Assembly: GCF_001613935.1 (NCBI RefSeq)
Contig: NZ_LQCI01000034.1
Span: 349,031-413,030, forward strand
DNA: 64,000 nt
Source: Amycolatopsis regifaucium
GTDB taxonomy: Bacteria; Actinomycetota; Actinomycetes; Mycobacteriales; Pseudonocardiaceae
Reading direction: 5' to 3'
Positions 24,668 through 32,471 of this stretch are shown here, piece after piece. Each line of letters begins with the position of its first letter. The stretch's first letter is position 1. Under the pieces are notes generated by a model that searched no databases, had not been told where the DNA came from, and saw nothing but the letters and a program-made list of their open reading frames with translations. The position numbers and the translations under genes are program-made.

Positions 24668-27600
24668 CCGAACTTCCCGGCCGCGACACCCTTTCCGCCA
24701 ATGAGTCCACAATGGACCCAGCGCGACCGGGAAAGGGTCCGCTCGGCGCGCTCGCCCCGCTTTCGGCGGCGGCGCGCCGGGCGTTGATCCTCAGCGGACT
24801 CCTTTCCTTCGTCAACGCCGTTTTGCTGGTGGGACAAGCTTTCCTGCTGGCCGACGTCCTCTCCGCGGTGGTCCGCGGAGCACAGGGGGACCGCACCGCC
24901 CAGCTGGCCGTGCTGCTCGCGCTCGTCGCCGGGCGCGCGATGACCGGCTGGGCGGTGCGGGTCGTCTCCGCCCGCGCGGCGGCCCGCGCGAAGGAGGAAT
25001 TGCGCGCCAAAGCCCTCGATCACGCCTTGAAACTCGGCCCGGAATGGATCGCTCGCCGCGGCCACGGCGAGCTGACGTCGTTGACCACCAAGGGGCTCGA
25101 CGCGCTCGACGCCTACTTCACCCAGTACCTCCCGGCGCTGGTCACCGCGGCGATCGTGCCGCTCGCCGCCGGGGCCGCGATCCTGTTCGCCGACTGGCCG
25201 TCGGCCGTGCTCGTCGCGATCACCGTGCCGCTGGTGCCGCTGTTCGCGATCCTGATCGGCAAGCACACCGCCGAACGTGTCGCCGACGCCGCCGATGCCG
25301 AACAACGGTTGTCGGGACATCTGCTGGAACTCGTCCGGGCGCTGCCGATCCTCAGCGCGTTCCGCCGCGCCGAGGCGCAGGCCGAGACGGTACGGAAGAT
25401 CTCCGAACGGCATCGCCGTACGACGCTGAAAACATTGAAGGTGGCGTTCGCGTCGGCGTTCGCACTGGAACTGATCGCGACGCTTTCGGTCGCGCTGGTC
25501 GCGGTCGTCATCGGCGTCCGGCTGGTCGACGGCGCACTGCCGCTGGCCATCGGGCTCGGCGTCCTGATCCTCGCGCCGGAGTGCTATCAGCCATTGCGCG
25601 CGGTCGGGGCCGCGTTCCACGCCAGCGAAGACGGTGTCGAGGCCGTGCGCCGGGTCGCGGACGTGCTCGCGGAACCCCTGCCGCCCAACGGTTCCGAGAC
25701 ACCGGCCAAGGGCGAGGTCCACGTCGAAGGGCTGCGGGTCGCCCGGAGGAGCGGGTTCGCGCCCGACGGTGAGACCTTCGCGGTCCGGCCCGGCGAAATG
25801 CTTTGGCTGCGCGCGCCCAGCGGCGGCGGGAAGTCGACGACGCTGTCCGCGCTGCTCGGCTTCGTGCAGGCCCACGACGGGACGATCACCGTCGGCGGCA
25901 CCGACCTCGCCGACGCCGAGCTCGACCGCTGGCGCCAGAACGTCGCGTGGGTGCCGCAGTCGCCGGTGTTCGGCGGGGGCACGGTCCGCGATGAGGTCGG
26001 CGCCGACGACATCCTCGGCGAACTCGGCCTGAGCGGCCTTGCCGAACGGCCGGTGGCGAAGCTGTCGCAAGGACAACGTCAGCGGGTCGCGGTGGCGCGG
26101 GCCTTGGCGCGGGTCCGGACGGGCGCGTGGCTGCTTCTGCTCGACGAGCCCACCGCCCACCTCGACGAGGTCAACGCCGCGCTCGTCATGGCCGCGGTCG
26201 CGAAGGCCGTCGACAACGGGGCCGCCGCGATCATCGCCGCGCACGAACGCTCGTCCGGTATCGACATGTCGACTACGCGCGTGGTCGACGTGGGCACCGC
26301 GGCCGAGGAGCCGCCGGTCCGGCCACTCCCGTGGCGCGATCTGCTGCACCGCAGGTTCTTCGGCGGCGCCTTGCTCGGCGCGGCCGCTTTGCTCGCCGGA
26401 GTCGCACTGGCCGCGCTTTCGGGTTGGCTGATCGCGAAGGCGTCCCAGCAGCCGCCGATCCTGACCCTGACGGTGATGATCGTCGGCGTGCGGACGTTCG
26501 GCCTCGGCCGAGCGGGACTGCGATACCTCGAACGGCTGGTCACGCACGACGCCGCGTTCCGGATCGCCGGACGGTTGCGGGTCCGGCTCTGGCAATCGCT
26601 GGTGCGGCTCGGACCGGCGCGTGCGCTTCGTGCCGGTGAGGAACAGCGACGGCTGGTCGGGGACATCGACACGGTGCGCGATCTGCTTCCCCGCGTGCTC
26701 ACGCCACTGGTCGTCGTCACGTTGGTGGCTGTGGGCGCCGTCGCGGTGCAGACCGCCGTGCTGCCCGAAGCCGGACTCACGCTGGCCGCGGCCGTCTTGG
26801 TGAGCGCGTTCGCGCCGCTGCTCGCGCTGCGGACGGAACGCCGCGCGACCAGCGCGCTGGCCGCCGGACGGCGTTCGGTGTCGGCGCAGGTGCTGGGCCT
26901 GTTCGAGGCCGCCGCCGAGTTGATCGCGTTCGGGGCCGACAAAGAGCGCCGTCGCCGCATCGCCGGGACCGACGCCGCGTTGACCGCGGAAGCGCGGCGG
27001 CAGGCCTTCGGCGCCGGTGCGGCCGACGCCCTGATCATCCTGGCGACGGGTGCCGCCACCGTCGTGAGTACCGGGTTCGCCGTGCGCGCCGTCGCCGCCG
27101 GCGCGCTGGACCCGGTCCTCGCGCCAGTGGTCGCCTTGGTCCCGCTCGCGCTGGCGGAAGTGCTCTCCCTGCTTCCGCCGGCCGCGCAGCACTGGGACAC
27201 CCTGCGCCAGGCCCGGCTGCGCCTCGCCGCGTGCGATGAAAGCGTCCTTCATCGCAAAATTCGCAATGAAGGGGCCTTTCATACCACCGGCGGGGTGCGG
27301 ATCCGCGACGCCGACCTCGGCTGGCCCGGCACCGAGCGCCCGGTCCTCACCGGTGTCGACCTCGACATCGCGCCCGGTACGTACGTGGCCGTCATCGGCC
27401 CGAGCGGTGCGGGCAAGTCGACGCTCGTCGCCGCCCTGCTCGGGTTCCTCGAGCCGAGCAAGGGCGAGGTCGCCACTCCCGAAAACGTCGTCTGGGCACC
27501 GCAAGAACCGATGCTCGTCTCGACCACGGTCGCCGAAAACCTGCGCCTCGCCAATCCGACGGCCTCCGAGTCCGACCTGCGAAAAGCCTTGTATCAGGCC

Positions 27601-27915
27601 GTTCTCGAGGACGTCGAGCTGACCACGATGCTGGACAGCGCGGGCGCCGGGCTTTCGTGCGGGCAGGCGCAGCGGGTCGCGCTCGCGCGCGCCCTGCTCG
27701 GCGCCGCCCAAGCCGACCTGGTCCTGCTCGACGAGCCGACCGCGCACCTCGACGAACCCACCGCGCGCACGGTCCGCGAACGCCTGGCCGAGGCTTTGGC
27801 GGGAAAGACCGTCGTCCACGTCACCCACAACGCGGCCGAAGCCGACGGCGCCGACGTGGTCATGGAGGTACAAGAGGGTCGCGTCACAGCGCGGGCACGG
27901 GCCGGAGCGGGCTAA
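24664..27915 (+). CDS. cydDC: Fused CydDC thiol-exporting ABC transporter
   Basis: A single 1083-residue chain joins CydD and CydC, normally two proteins of the exporter needed for bd oxidase assembly (cysteine/glutathione or haem movement). Each half has a membrane domain and an ATPase. In the first half: Walker A APSGGGKST (about 384), signature LSQGQ (about 467), Walker B LLLLDEPTAHLDE. In the second half: GPSGAGKST (about 913), LSCGQ (about 997, Cys in place of the usual Gly) and LVLLDEPTAHLDE. Residues about 858-873 are encoded by a family B repeat sitting between the second membrane domain and its ATPase. It overlaps cydB by 4 nt and the kinase gene by 1 nt. Confidence 0.95.
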   Translation: MTELPGRDTLSANESTMDPARPGKGPLGALAPLSAAARRALILSGLLSFVNAVLLVGQAFLLADVLSAVVRGAQGDRTAQLAVLLALVAGRAMTGWAVRVVSARAAARAKEELRAKALDHALKLGPEWIARRGHGELTSLTTKGLDALDAYFTQYLPALVTAAIVPLAAGAAILFADWPSAVLVAITVPLVPLFAILIGKHTAERVADAADAEQRLSGHLLELVRALPILSAFRRAEAQAETVRKISERHRRTTLKTLKVAFASAFALELIATLSVALVAVVIGVRLVDGALPLAIGLGVLILAPECYQPLRAVGAAFHASEDGVEAVRRVADVLAEPLPPNGSETPAKGEVHVEGLRVARRSGFAPDGETFAVRPGEMLWLRAPSGGGKSTTLSALLGFVQAHDGTITVGGTDLADAELDRWRQNVAWVPQSPVFGGGTVRDEVGADDILGELGLSGLAERPVAKLSQGQRQRVAVARALARVRTGAWLLLLDEPTAHLDEVNAALVMAAVAKAVDNGAAAIIAAHERSSGIDMSTTRVVDVGTAAEEPPVRPLPWRDLLHRRFFGGALLGAAALLAGVALAALSGWLIAKASQQPPILTLTVMIVGVRTFGLGRAGLRYLERLVTHDAAFRIAGRLRVRLWQSLVRLGPARALRAGEEQRRLVGDIDTVRDLLPRVLTPLVVVTLVAVGAVAVQTAVLPEAGLTLAAAVLVSAFAPLLALRTERRATSALAAGRRSVSAQVLGLFEAAAELIAFGADKERRRRIAGTDAALTAEARRQAFGAGAADALIILATGAATVVSTGFAVRAVAAGALDPVLAPVVALVPLALAEVLSLLPPAAQHWDTLRQARLRLAACDESVLHRKIRNEGAFHTTGGVRIRDADLGWPGTERPVLTGVDLDIAPGTYVAVIGPSGAGKSTLVAALLGFLEPSKGEVATPENVVWAPQEPMLVSTTVAENLRLANPTASESDLRKALYQAVLEDVELTTMLDSAGAGLSCGQAQRVALARALLGAAQADLVLLDEPTAHLDEPTARTVRERLAEALAGKTVVHVTHNAAEADGADVVMEVQEGRVTARARAGAG
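27236..27282. repeat. Family B palindrome inside cydDC
   Basis: The 47 nt reproduce the palindrome at 55354-55410: right half GCAATGAAGGGGCCTTTCAT is identical over 20 nt, and the left half has a few changes. Here it is read as codons for SVLHRKIRNEGAFHT. It keeps the frame open and falls in the linker between domains of the second ABC half. Confidence 0.8.
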
Positions 27916-29066
27916 TGTCGACAGCGCTCATGGATCCCACACTTGCCGCGCGCGCCCTGTCCGCCGCCACCGAGATCACCGGCACCGCCCTGTCCGGCGA
28001 CGACCCGGGCGACGTGCTCGAGACGGTGGTCGCCCGCGCCGTCGAACTGGCCGAGGCCGACCTCGGTCTCGTCATGGTGCGCGCGGACGACGGCCAGGTG
28101 GTCGTCGAGGCAGCGCACGGAGCGCCGACCCAAGGCCTGCGGGGCCTGGCCTTTCCCGCCGATTCCGCCGCCGGTCAGGTCGCCCGCGGTGGGAAACCGG
28201 TCGTCAGCGAGGATTTCACCGTCGATCCCCGCACGGCCCCGTTCGTACCGCCGGACCTGCGGGGCTTCGGTCCGTTCGCGGCGTCGCCGTTCGGTTCCGG
28301 CGGACGCGTCCTTGGCGCGCTGACCGTGTACCGCCGCCACGGCGGGGCTCCGTTCTCCGACAGCACCGTCGAAGTCCTCACCGCCTTCGCGGCGCAGGCG
28401 GGTGTCGTCCTCGCCCTGGCCGAAGGCGCCAACGCCCGTCACCGCGTGACGCTCTACCAGGAGCGCGAACGCATCGCGCGCGAACTGCACGACGTCATCG
28501 TGCAGCGGCTTTACGGCGCGGGCATGCAACTGGACCGGGTGCGCAAGAACATGCGGAAGCGGTTCGCGCAGGCCGACGGCGCGCGGCTGTCCGAGGCGAT
28601 CGACCAGCTCGACCAGACCATCGAAGAGATCCGCGGCACCGTGCGCGCGTTGCGCAGCCCGGAACCCGCGAACGAGAAGGTCGTCGCCACCGATCTCGCC
28701 GAGTCCGCGCGGGGCGAGGTGCGCATCGCGGGCGAACTGCTCGGCTACCCGCCGACCCTCGAACTGTCGGGAGAACTGGCCGACATCCCCGCCGAGCAGG
28801 CCGACCACATCCGCGCCGCCCTGCGCGAAGCACTGTCCAATGTGGTCAGACACTCCGGGGCGAGCGAGACCCGCGTGACCCTCAGCCGCGACGCCGACGG
28901 CGTCAAACTCCGGGTGCGGGACAACGGTTCCGGTGTTCCGCAGGGCGTCGCCAAACGCGGGCTCCGTCATCTCGACGAGCGTGCGACGACTTCCGGTGGC
29001 CGGTTCTCGATCAATTCTTCGCCGAGCTTGGGTACTTTGGTGGCTTTCGACGTCCCACTCGATTGA
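27915..29066 (+). CDS. GAF-domain NarL-type sensor histidine kinase (DevS-like)
   Basis: The 383-residue cytosolic kinase has one GAF domain (about 20-170), a HisKA_3 dimerisation domain with phospho-acceptor His in RIARELHDVIVQRLYGAGMQ (about 191), and an HATPase domain (about 280-383) with LREALSNVVRHSGA and DNGSGVP. It resembles DevS/DosT kinases but has one GAF instead of two. The start ATG overlaps the cydDC stop in TAATG. No response regulator follows; a NarL-type regulator lies at 36.3-36.9 kb. The operon suggests sensing of oxygen, redox or quinone state. Confidence 0.92.
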   Translation: MSTALMDPTLAARALSAATEITGTALSGDDPGDVLETVVARAVELAEADLGLVMVRADDGQVVVEAAHGAPTQGLRGLAFPADSAAGQVARGGKPVVSEDFTVDPRTAPFVPPDLRGFGPFAASPFGSGGRVLGALTVYRRHGGAPFSDSTVEVLTAFAAQAGVVLALAEGANARHRVTLYQERERIARELHDVIVQRLYGAGMQLDRVRKNMRKRFAQADGARLSEAIDQLDQTIEEIRGTVRALRSPEPANEKVVATDLAESARGEVRIAGELLGYPPTLELSGELADIPAEQADHIRAALREALSNVVRHSGASETRVTLSRDADGVKLRVRDNGSGVPQGVAKRGLRHLDERATTSGGRFSINSSPSLGTLVAFDVPLD

Positions 29067-29088
29067 CTCGTGGGATATTCACCGCGTT

Positions 29089-29110
29089 TTGTCGCTCGAA
29101 CGAGTGACAA
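29089..29110. promoter_or_regulatory. Dyad in the promoter region of the Excalibur gene
   Basis: TTGTCGCTCG and CGAGTGACAA are inverted with a two-base centre (AA); nine of ten pairs match. It lies about 100 nt upstream of the Excalibur start and could be an operator or the kinase transcript's end. No known regulator is matched. Confidence 0.4.
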
Positions 29111-29210
29111 TTCGCGGTTTCTGATTAATCCGTAACGATGGCGGCCGACGGGCGACTGTAGGGGTATCGAACGCGCTCGGAGCGCGAATTCCCCATCGAA
29201 AGGCCTCCTC

Positions 29211-29840
29211 ATGTCCTCGGTTCGTCGCGCCATCGGCACGGCCGTGCTTCTCGCTGGATTCTCCTTGTTCGGCCCCGCTTCTGTCGCTTTCGCGCTGGCT
29301 GACGCGCCCGCGGTCGCCGATTTGGACTGCGGTGATTTCCAGTTCCAGGAGGACGCGCAGGCCGTGCTCGACAAAGATCGATCCGATCCGCACGGCCTCG
29401 ATCGTGACAAGAATGGAATCGCGTGCGAAAAGCTGCCGAAGCGCGGATCCGGGCCGACGAAAACGAGCACGCCGACCGTTCCGCCCGTCGTGACGGATAC
29501 GAAACCGGTGCCCAGCAGTGCGAAGTCCGCTGACCAGGACTGTGCCGATTTCCCCTCGCAGGCCGCGGCGCAGGCCGAGCTCAAGAGGAACCCGAGTGAC
29601 CCGTACAAGCTCGACGGCGACCACGACGGGTACGCCTGCGAGTCCCGCTTCGGCGAGCCTTCGAAATCCGGTCAGGTGAAGGTCAAGCCCGTGGGCGGCG
29701 TCGCGACCGGTGGTGGTGAGGCCACCGAATTCAACGGCGGTCTACTCGAAATCGGCGCGGTCGCGTTGACCGGCGGGATCCTGCTGGCCGCGACGGCCGC
29801 GGGCGCGGCCCTCGTCCTCCGGCGGCGTGCCGAGCGATGA
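29211..29840 (+). CDS. Secreted protein with two Excalibur calcium-binding repeats
   Basis: The 209-residue protein has a signal peptide (about 1-31, cleavage near VAFA). It carries two Excalibur domains: DLDCGDFQFQEDAQAVL with DRDKNGIACE, and DQDCADFPSQAAAQAEL with DGDHDGYACE. A Thr/Pro linker joins them and a C-terminal membrane helix with RRRAER tail anchors the end. Excalibur domains have a DxDxDGxxCE calcium-site pattern with paired Cys. There is no LPXTG-type motif before the last helix. The stop overlaps the sortase start by 4 nt. Confidence 0.9.
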   Translation: MSSVRRAIGTAVLLAGFSLFGPASVAFALADAPAVADLDCGDFQFQEDAQAVLDKDRSDPHGLDRDKNGIACEKLPKRGSGPTKTSTPTVPPVVTDTKPVPSSAKSADQDCADFPSQAAAQAELKRNPSDPYKLDGDHDGYACESRFGEPSKSGQVKVKPVGGVATGGGEATEFNGGLLEIGAVALTGGILLAATAAGAALVLRRRAER

Positions 29841-30472
29841 CCCGGGTTTCTTCCTGGCGCCGATGGCCCTTTCCGCTGGTCATCGGCACCATCATCGGGG
29901 TGGCGCTCGCGGCGGCGCTGACCGCTTGCGCCGGCCCCTCGGCAGGCAGGGTCGCGTCACCGGCGCAGCCCACCACCGCGTCTTCGGCGGCCCCGACTGC
30001 CGCCACGGTCGCCCCGCTGGGATCCGCGAAGCCGGTCACGCTCGAAATCCCGGCGATCGGGGTCCGCACCGGCGAGATCATCGACCTCGGCCTGACCGGT
30101 GACGGCAGCCTGCAGGTGCCGCACGACGCGATCACCACCGGCTGGTTCACCGGCGGCCCGGCTCCCGGCGAAATCGGACCGGCCGTGCTCGCGGGGCACG
30201 TCGACTACAAGAAGGTCCCCGGCATCTTCGTCCGGCTCAAGGACGTCAAGGCGGGCGACGAGGCCGTCGTCCATCGCGACGACGGGATCACCGCGGTGTT
30301 CACCGTGTACGCCGTCGAGCGGCATCCGAAGGCCTCCTTCCCGACGGAGAGGGTCTACGGCGACACGCCCGGGCCGGAACTCCGCCTGATCACCTGTGGC
30401 GGCGACTTCGACTCCTCGACCGGCAACTACCTCGACAACGTGATCGCCTACGCGAGACTGACGCGCACTTAG
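29837..30472 (+). CDS. Class F sortase with a lipoprotein-type signal
   Basis: The 211-residue protein has an N-terminal hydrophobic segment ending LTACAG, a plausible lipobox with Cys31. A Thr/Ala/Pro linker and a sortase domain (about 65-211) follow. Catalytic residues are in place: His in VLAGHVDYK (about 117), Cys in LITCGGDFD (about 184) and a downstream Arg in NVIAYARL. Class F sortases are an actinobacterial group with few known substrates. Overlap with the Excalibur gene implies a functional link. Confidence 0.9.
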   Translation: MTRVSSWRRWPFPLVIGTIIGVALAAALTACAGPSAGRVASPAQPTTASSAAPTAATVAPLGSAKPVTLEIPAIGVRTGEIIDLGLTGDGSLQVPHDAITTGWFTGGPAPGEIGPAVLAGHVDYKKVPGIFVRLKDVKAGDEAVVHRDDGITAVFTVYAVERHPKASFPTERVYGDTPGPELRLITCGGDFDSSTGNYLDNVIAYARLTRT

Positions 30473-30481
30473 ATTCGAGGA

Positions 30482-31090
30482 ATGCGCACCGTCTACGTCG
30501 TCACGCATCCGCAAGCCACCCATCACGTCGATCGCCTGGTGGGCGGCTGGTACGACGCCGATCTCACGCCCGATGGCAAGCGTGCGGCCGTCGCCATCGC
30601 CGACTCACTGCACGCCCGGGTGCCGGAAAAGGTCGAGCTGTACTCCTCGGATCTGCGGCGCACCGCGCGGACGGCGAAGGTGATCGGCGAACGGCTCGGC
30701 GTCGAGCCGGTCCTGGACCGGCGGCTGCGCGAGAAGTCGTACGGGGAGGCGGGAGGACGGCCACAGGACTGGCTGGACCGGCGGTTCGTCCCGCCGCCCG
30801 CGGTCGGGGAACGACTGGAGCACGACGAGGGAATACCGGGCGCCGAAACCAAGGGCGCGATGGCCAGGCGCGTCTACGCGGCGATGGACTCGATCCTGGA
30901 AAGCCGTTGTGCGCACCAGATCGTGGTGACGCGCGGCGGCGCGCTCACCTTCGTCATCGCGGCGTGGATCCGGATGCCACTCGAAGCGGCCGGGTACGTC
31001 GACTTCCGAGGTTCACCCGGCAGTATCACGGTGCTCCGTGAAGACGACTACTTTCACAACCGGCAGGTCGTGACTCTCGCCGGAGAATGA
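30482..31090 (+). CDS. Histidine phosphatase superfamily protein with altered active site
   Basis: The 202-residue protein has the fold of the phosphoglycerate-mutase-like family: VYVVTHPQATHHVD at the start, LYSSDLRRTARTA (conserved Ser-Asp-Leu-x-Arg), and an end motif VVTRGGALTFVIAAW. The usual RHG is THP, keeping the phospho-acceptor His9. The second catalytic His (SHGG in most members) is Arg in TRGG; the codon is CGC at 30931-30933. It may therefore be inactive, or specialised. The intact paralogue at 47.2 kb has RHG and SHGG. It starts 9 nt after the sortase gene. Confidence 0.82.
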   Translation: MRTVYVVTHPQATHHVDRLVGGWYDADLTPDGKRAAVAIADSLHARVPEKVELYSSDLRRTARTAKVIGERLGVEPVLDRRLREKSYGEAGGRPQDWLDRRFVPPPAVGERLEHDEGIPGAETKGAMARRVYAAMDSILESRCAHQIVVTRGGALTFVIAAWIRMPLEAAGYVDFRGSPGSITVLREDDYFHNRQVVTLAGE

Positions 31091-31132
31091 CAAGATCTCC
31101 CCGGAAAGTCGATGAGGACGTGGGGAGATGAC

Positions 31133-32398
31133 ATGCCGAGGTTCCTGCGAGCCGTCGCCGTCGCCGCCGCTGTGGTGGCCGTTCCGGTGCTGGTGCCCGC
31201 CACGTCGGTGGCCGCGACCGAGTCCCGCTGCCCGCAGCTGCGGCTGGCCGAGCACTGGTACGGCGACAACGCCGCGAAGATCCAGAAGGTCATCGACGAA
31301 CGCGGCCGCTGCGGCGGGAAGCACGGCGAGCGCCCGGTGGCGGTGTTCGACTGGGACAACACGGTCATCAAGAACGACATCTCCGACCAGACCGTCTTCT
31401 GGATGATCCGGCACGACAAGATCCTCCAGCCGCGGAACAAGGACTGGCGCACGACCAGCCGATACCTGACCGACGCCGGGGCGAACGCGCTCGGCAAAGC
31501 GTGCGGCACCGACACCCCGGCCGGGAAACCGCTGCCGACGAGCAAGAACGTGGCCTGCGCCGACGAACTCCTTTCCGTGCGGAAAAACGCGAAGACCACC
31601 ACCGGCGAAGAGGTCTTCGCCGGAAACAACCGGCGCTACATGGAGGCGGCCTACGCCTGGGTCGCGCAGATCAACGCGGGATACCGTCCGGACGAGGTCC
31701 GCGCGATCGCCCGGCAGGCCAGGGCCGCGGCGCTGTCGGCACCGGTCGGAGCGACCCAGAAGGTCGGTTCGAGCACTCAGGTCGCGTGGATCCGCTACTA
31801 CCCGGAGATCAAGGACCTGATCGCGACGCTGACCAGGGCGGGGTTCTCGACCTGGGTCGTTTCCGCCTCGCCCAAGGAGTTCGCGGACGTCTGGGGGTCG
31901 GCGGTCGGCGTCCCGCCCAGCCGCACCCTCGGGATCTACTCGCTCACCACGAACGGCCGGATCAACGGGCACCTCGAAGGCTGCGGCGGACACGCGGACG
32001 GCGCCGACGAGATCATGACCTACATCGACGGAAAGCGTTGCTTCATCAACGAGCGGATCCTCGGGATCCGCGGCCCGGAAGCGATGGAAGCGGCACCGGA
32101 GACCAAGCGGCAGGCACTCGCCGGCGGCGACGCGACCACCGACGTCACCATGCTGCGCGACGCCACCGGAGTCCGCGTCACGCTCAACCGCAACAAGGAC
32201 GAGCTGATGTGCCGCGCCTACGACAACGCGGACGGCAAGTGGGCGGTGAACCCGATGTTCATCGAGCCCTTCCCGGCGTTGAACCGCACCTACCCGTGCT
32301 CGACGACGGCGTACGAGAACGCCGACGGCACACACGGCCCGGTGCTGCGCGACGACGGCACGGTCATCCCCGATCAGCGTGACACCGTGCACCCCTGA
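31133..32398 (+). CDS. Secreted HAD-superfamily phosphatase
   Basis: The 421-residue protein has a signal peptide (about 1-29, ending TSVAATE). The HAD motifs follow: FDWDNTVIKND (motif I, nucleophile Asp), FSTWVVSASPKEF (motif II) and ALAGGDATTDVTML (motif IV acids). The arrangement resembles secreted phosphorylcholine-phosphatase-like enzymes. The substrate is unknown. ATG 31133 has GGGGAG 7 nt upstream. Six or more Cys in the mature chain may form disulfides, in keeping with export. Confidence 0.87.
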   Translation: MPRFLRAVAVAAAVVAVPVLVPATSVAATESRCPQLRLAEHWYGDNAAKIQKVIDERGRCGGKHGERPVAVFDWDNTVIKNDISDQTVFWMIRHDKILQPRNKDWRTTSRYLTDAGANALGKACGTDTPAGKPLPTSKNVACADELLSVRKNAKTTTGEEVFAGNNRRYMEAAYAWVAQINAGYRPDEVRAIARQARAAALSAPVGATQKVGSSTQVAWIRYYPEIKDLIATLTRAGFSTWVVSASPKEFADVWGSAVGVPPSRTLGIYSLTTNGRINGHLEGCGGHADGADEIMTYIDGKRCFINERILGIRGPEAMEAAPETKRQALAGGDATTDVTMLRDATGVRVTLNRNKDELMCRAYDNADGKWAVNPMFIEPFPALNRTYPCSTTAYENADGTHGPVLRDDGTVIPDQRDTVHP

Positions 32399-32471
32399 GC
32401 GTGTTCACGATGCGTGACCCTCGGTCGTCCCGCTGCTACCGTGGCGTTCTTGGCTGAATGAGGGGGAGGCC

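Noticed and set aside
24592..27873. Very long open frame on the minus strand opposite cydDC
   Set aside because: Its residues are Arg/Gly/His/Gln-rich with no domain, and the plus strand codes for a clear ABC exporter. It is a GC-bias shadow.
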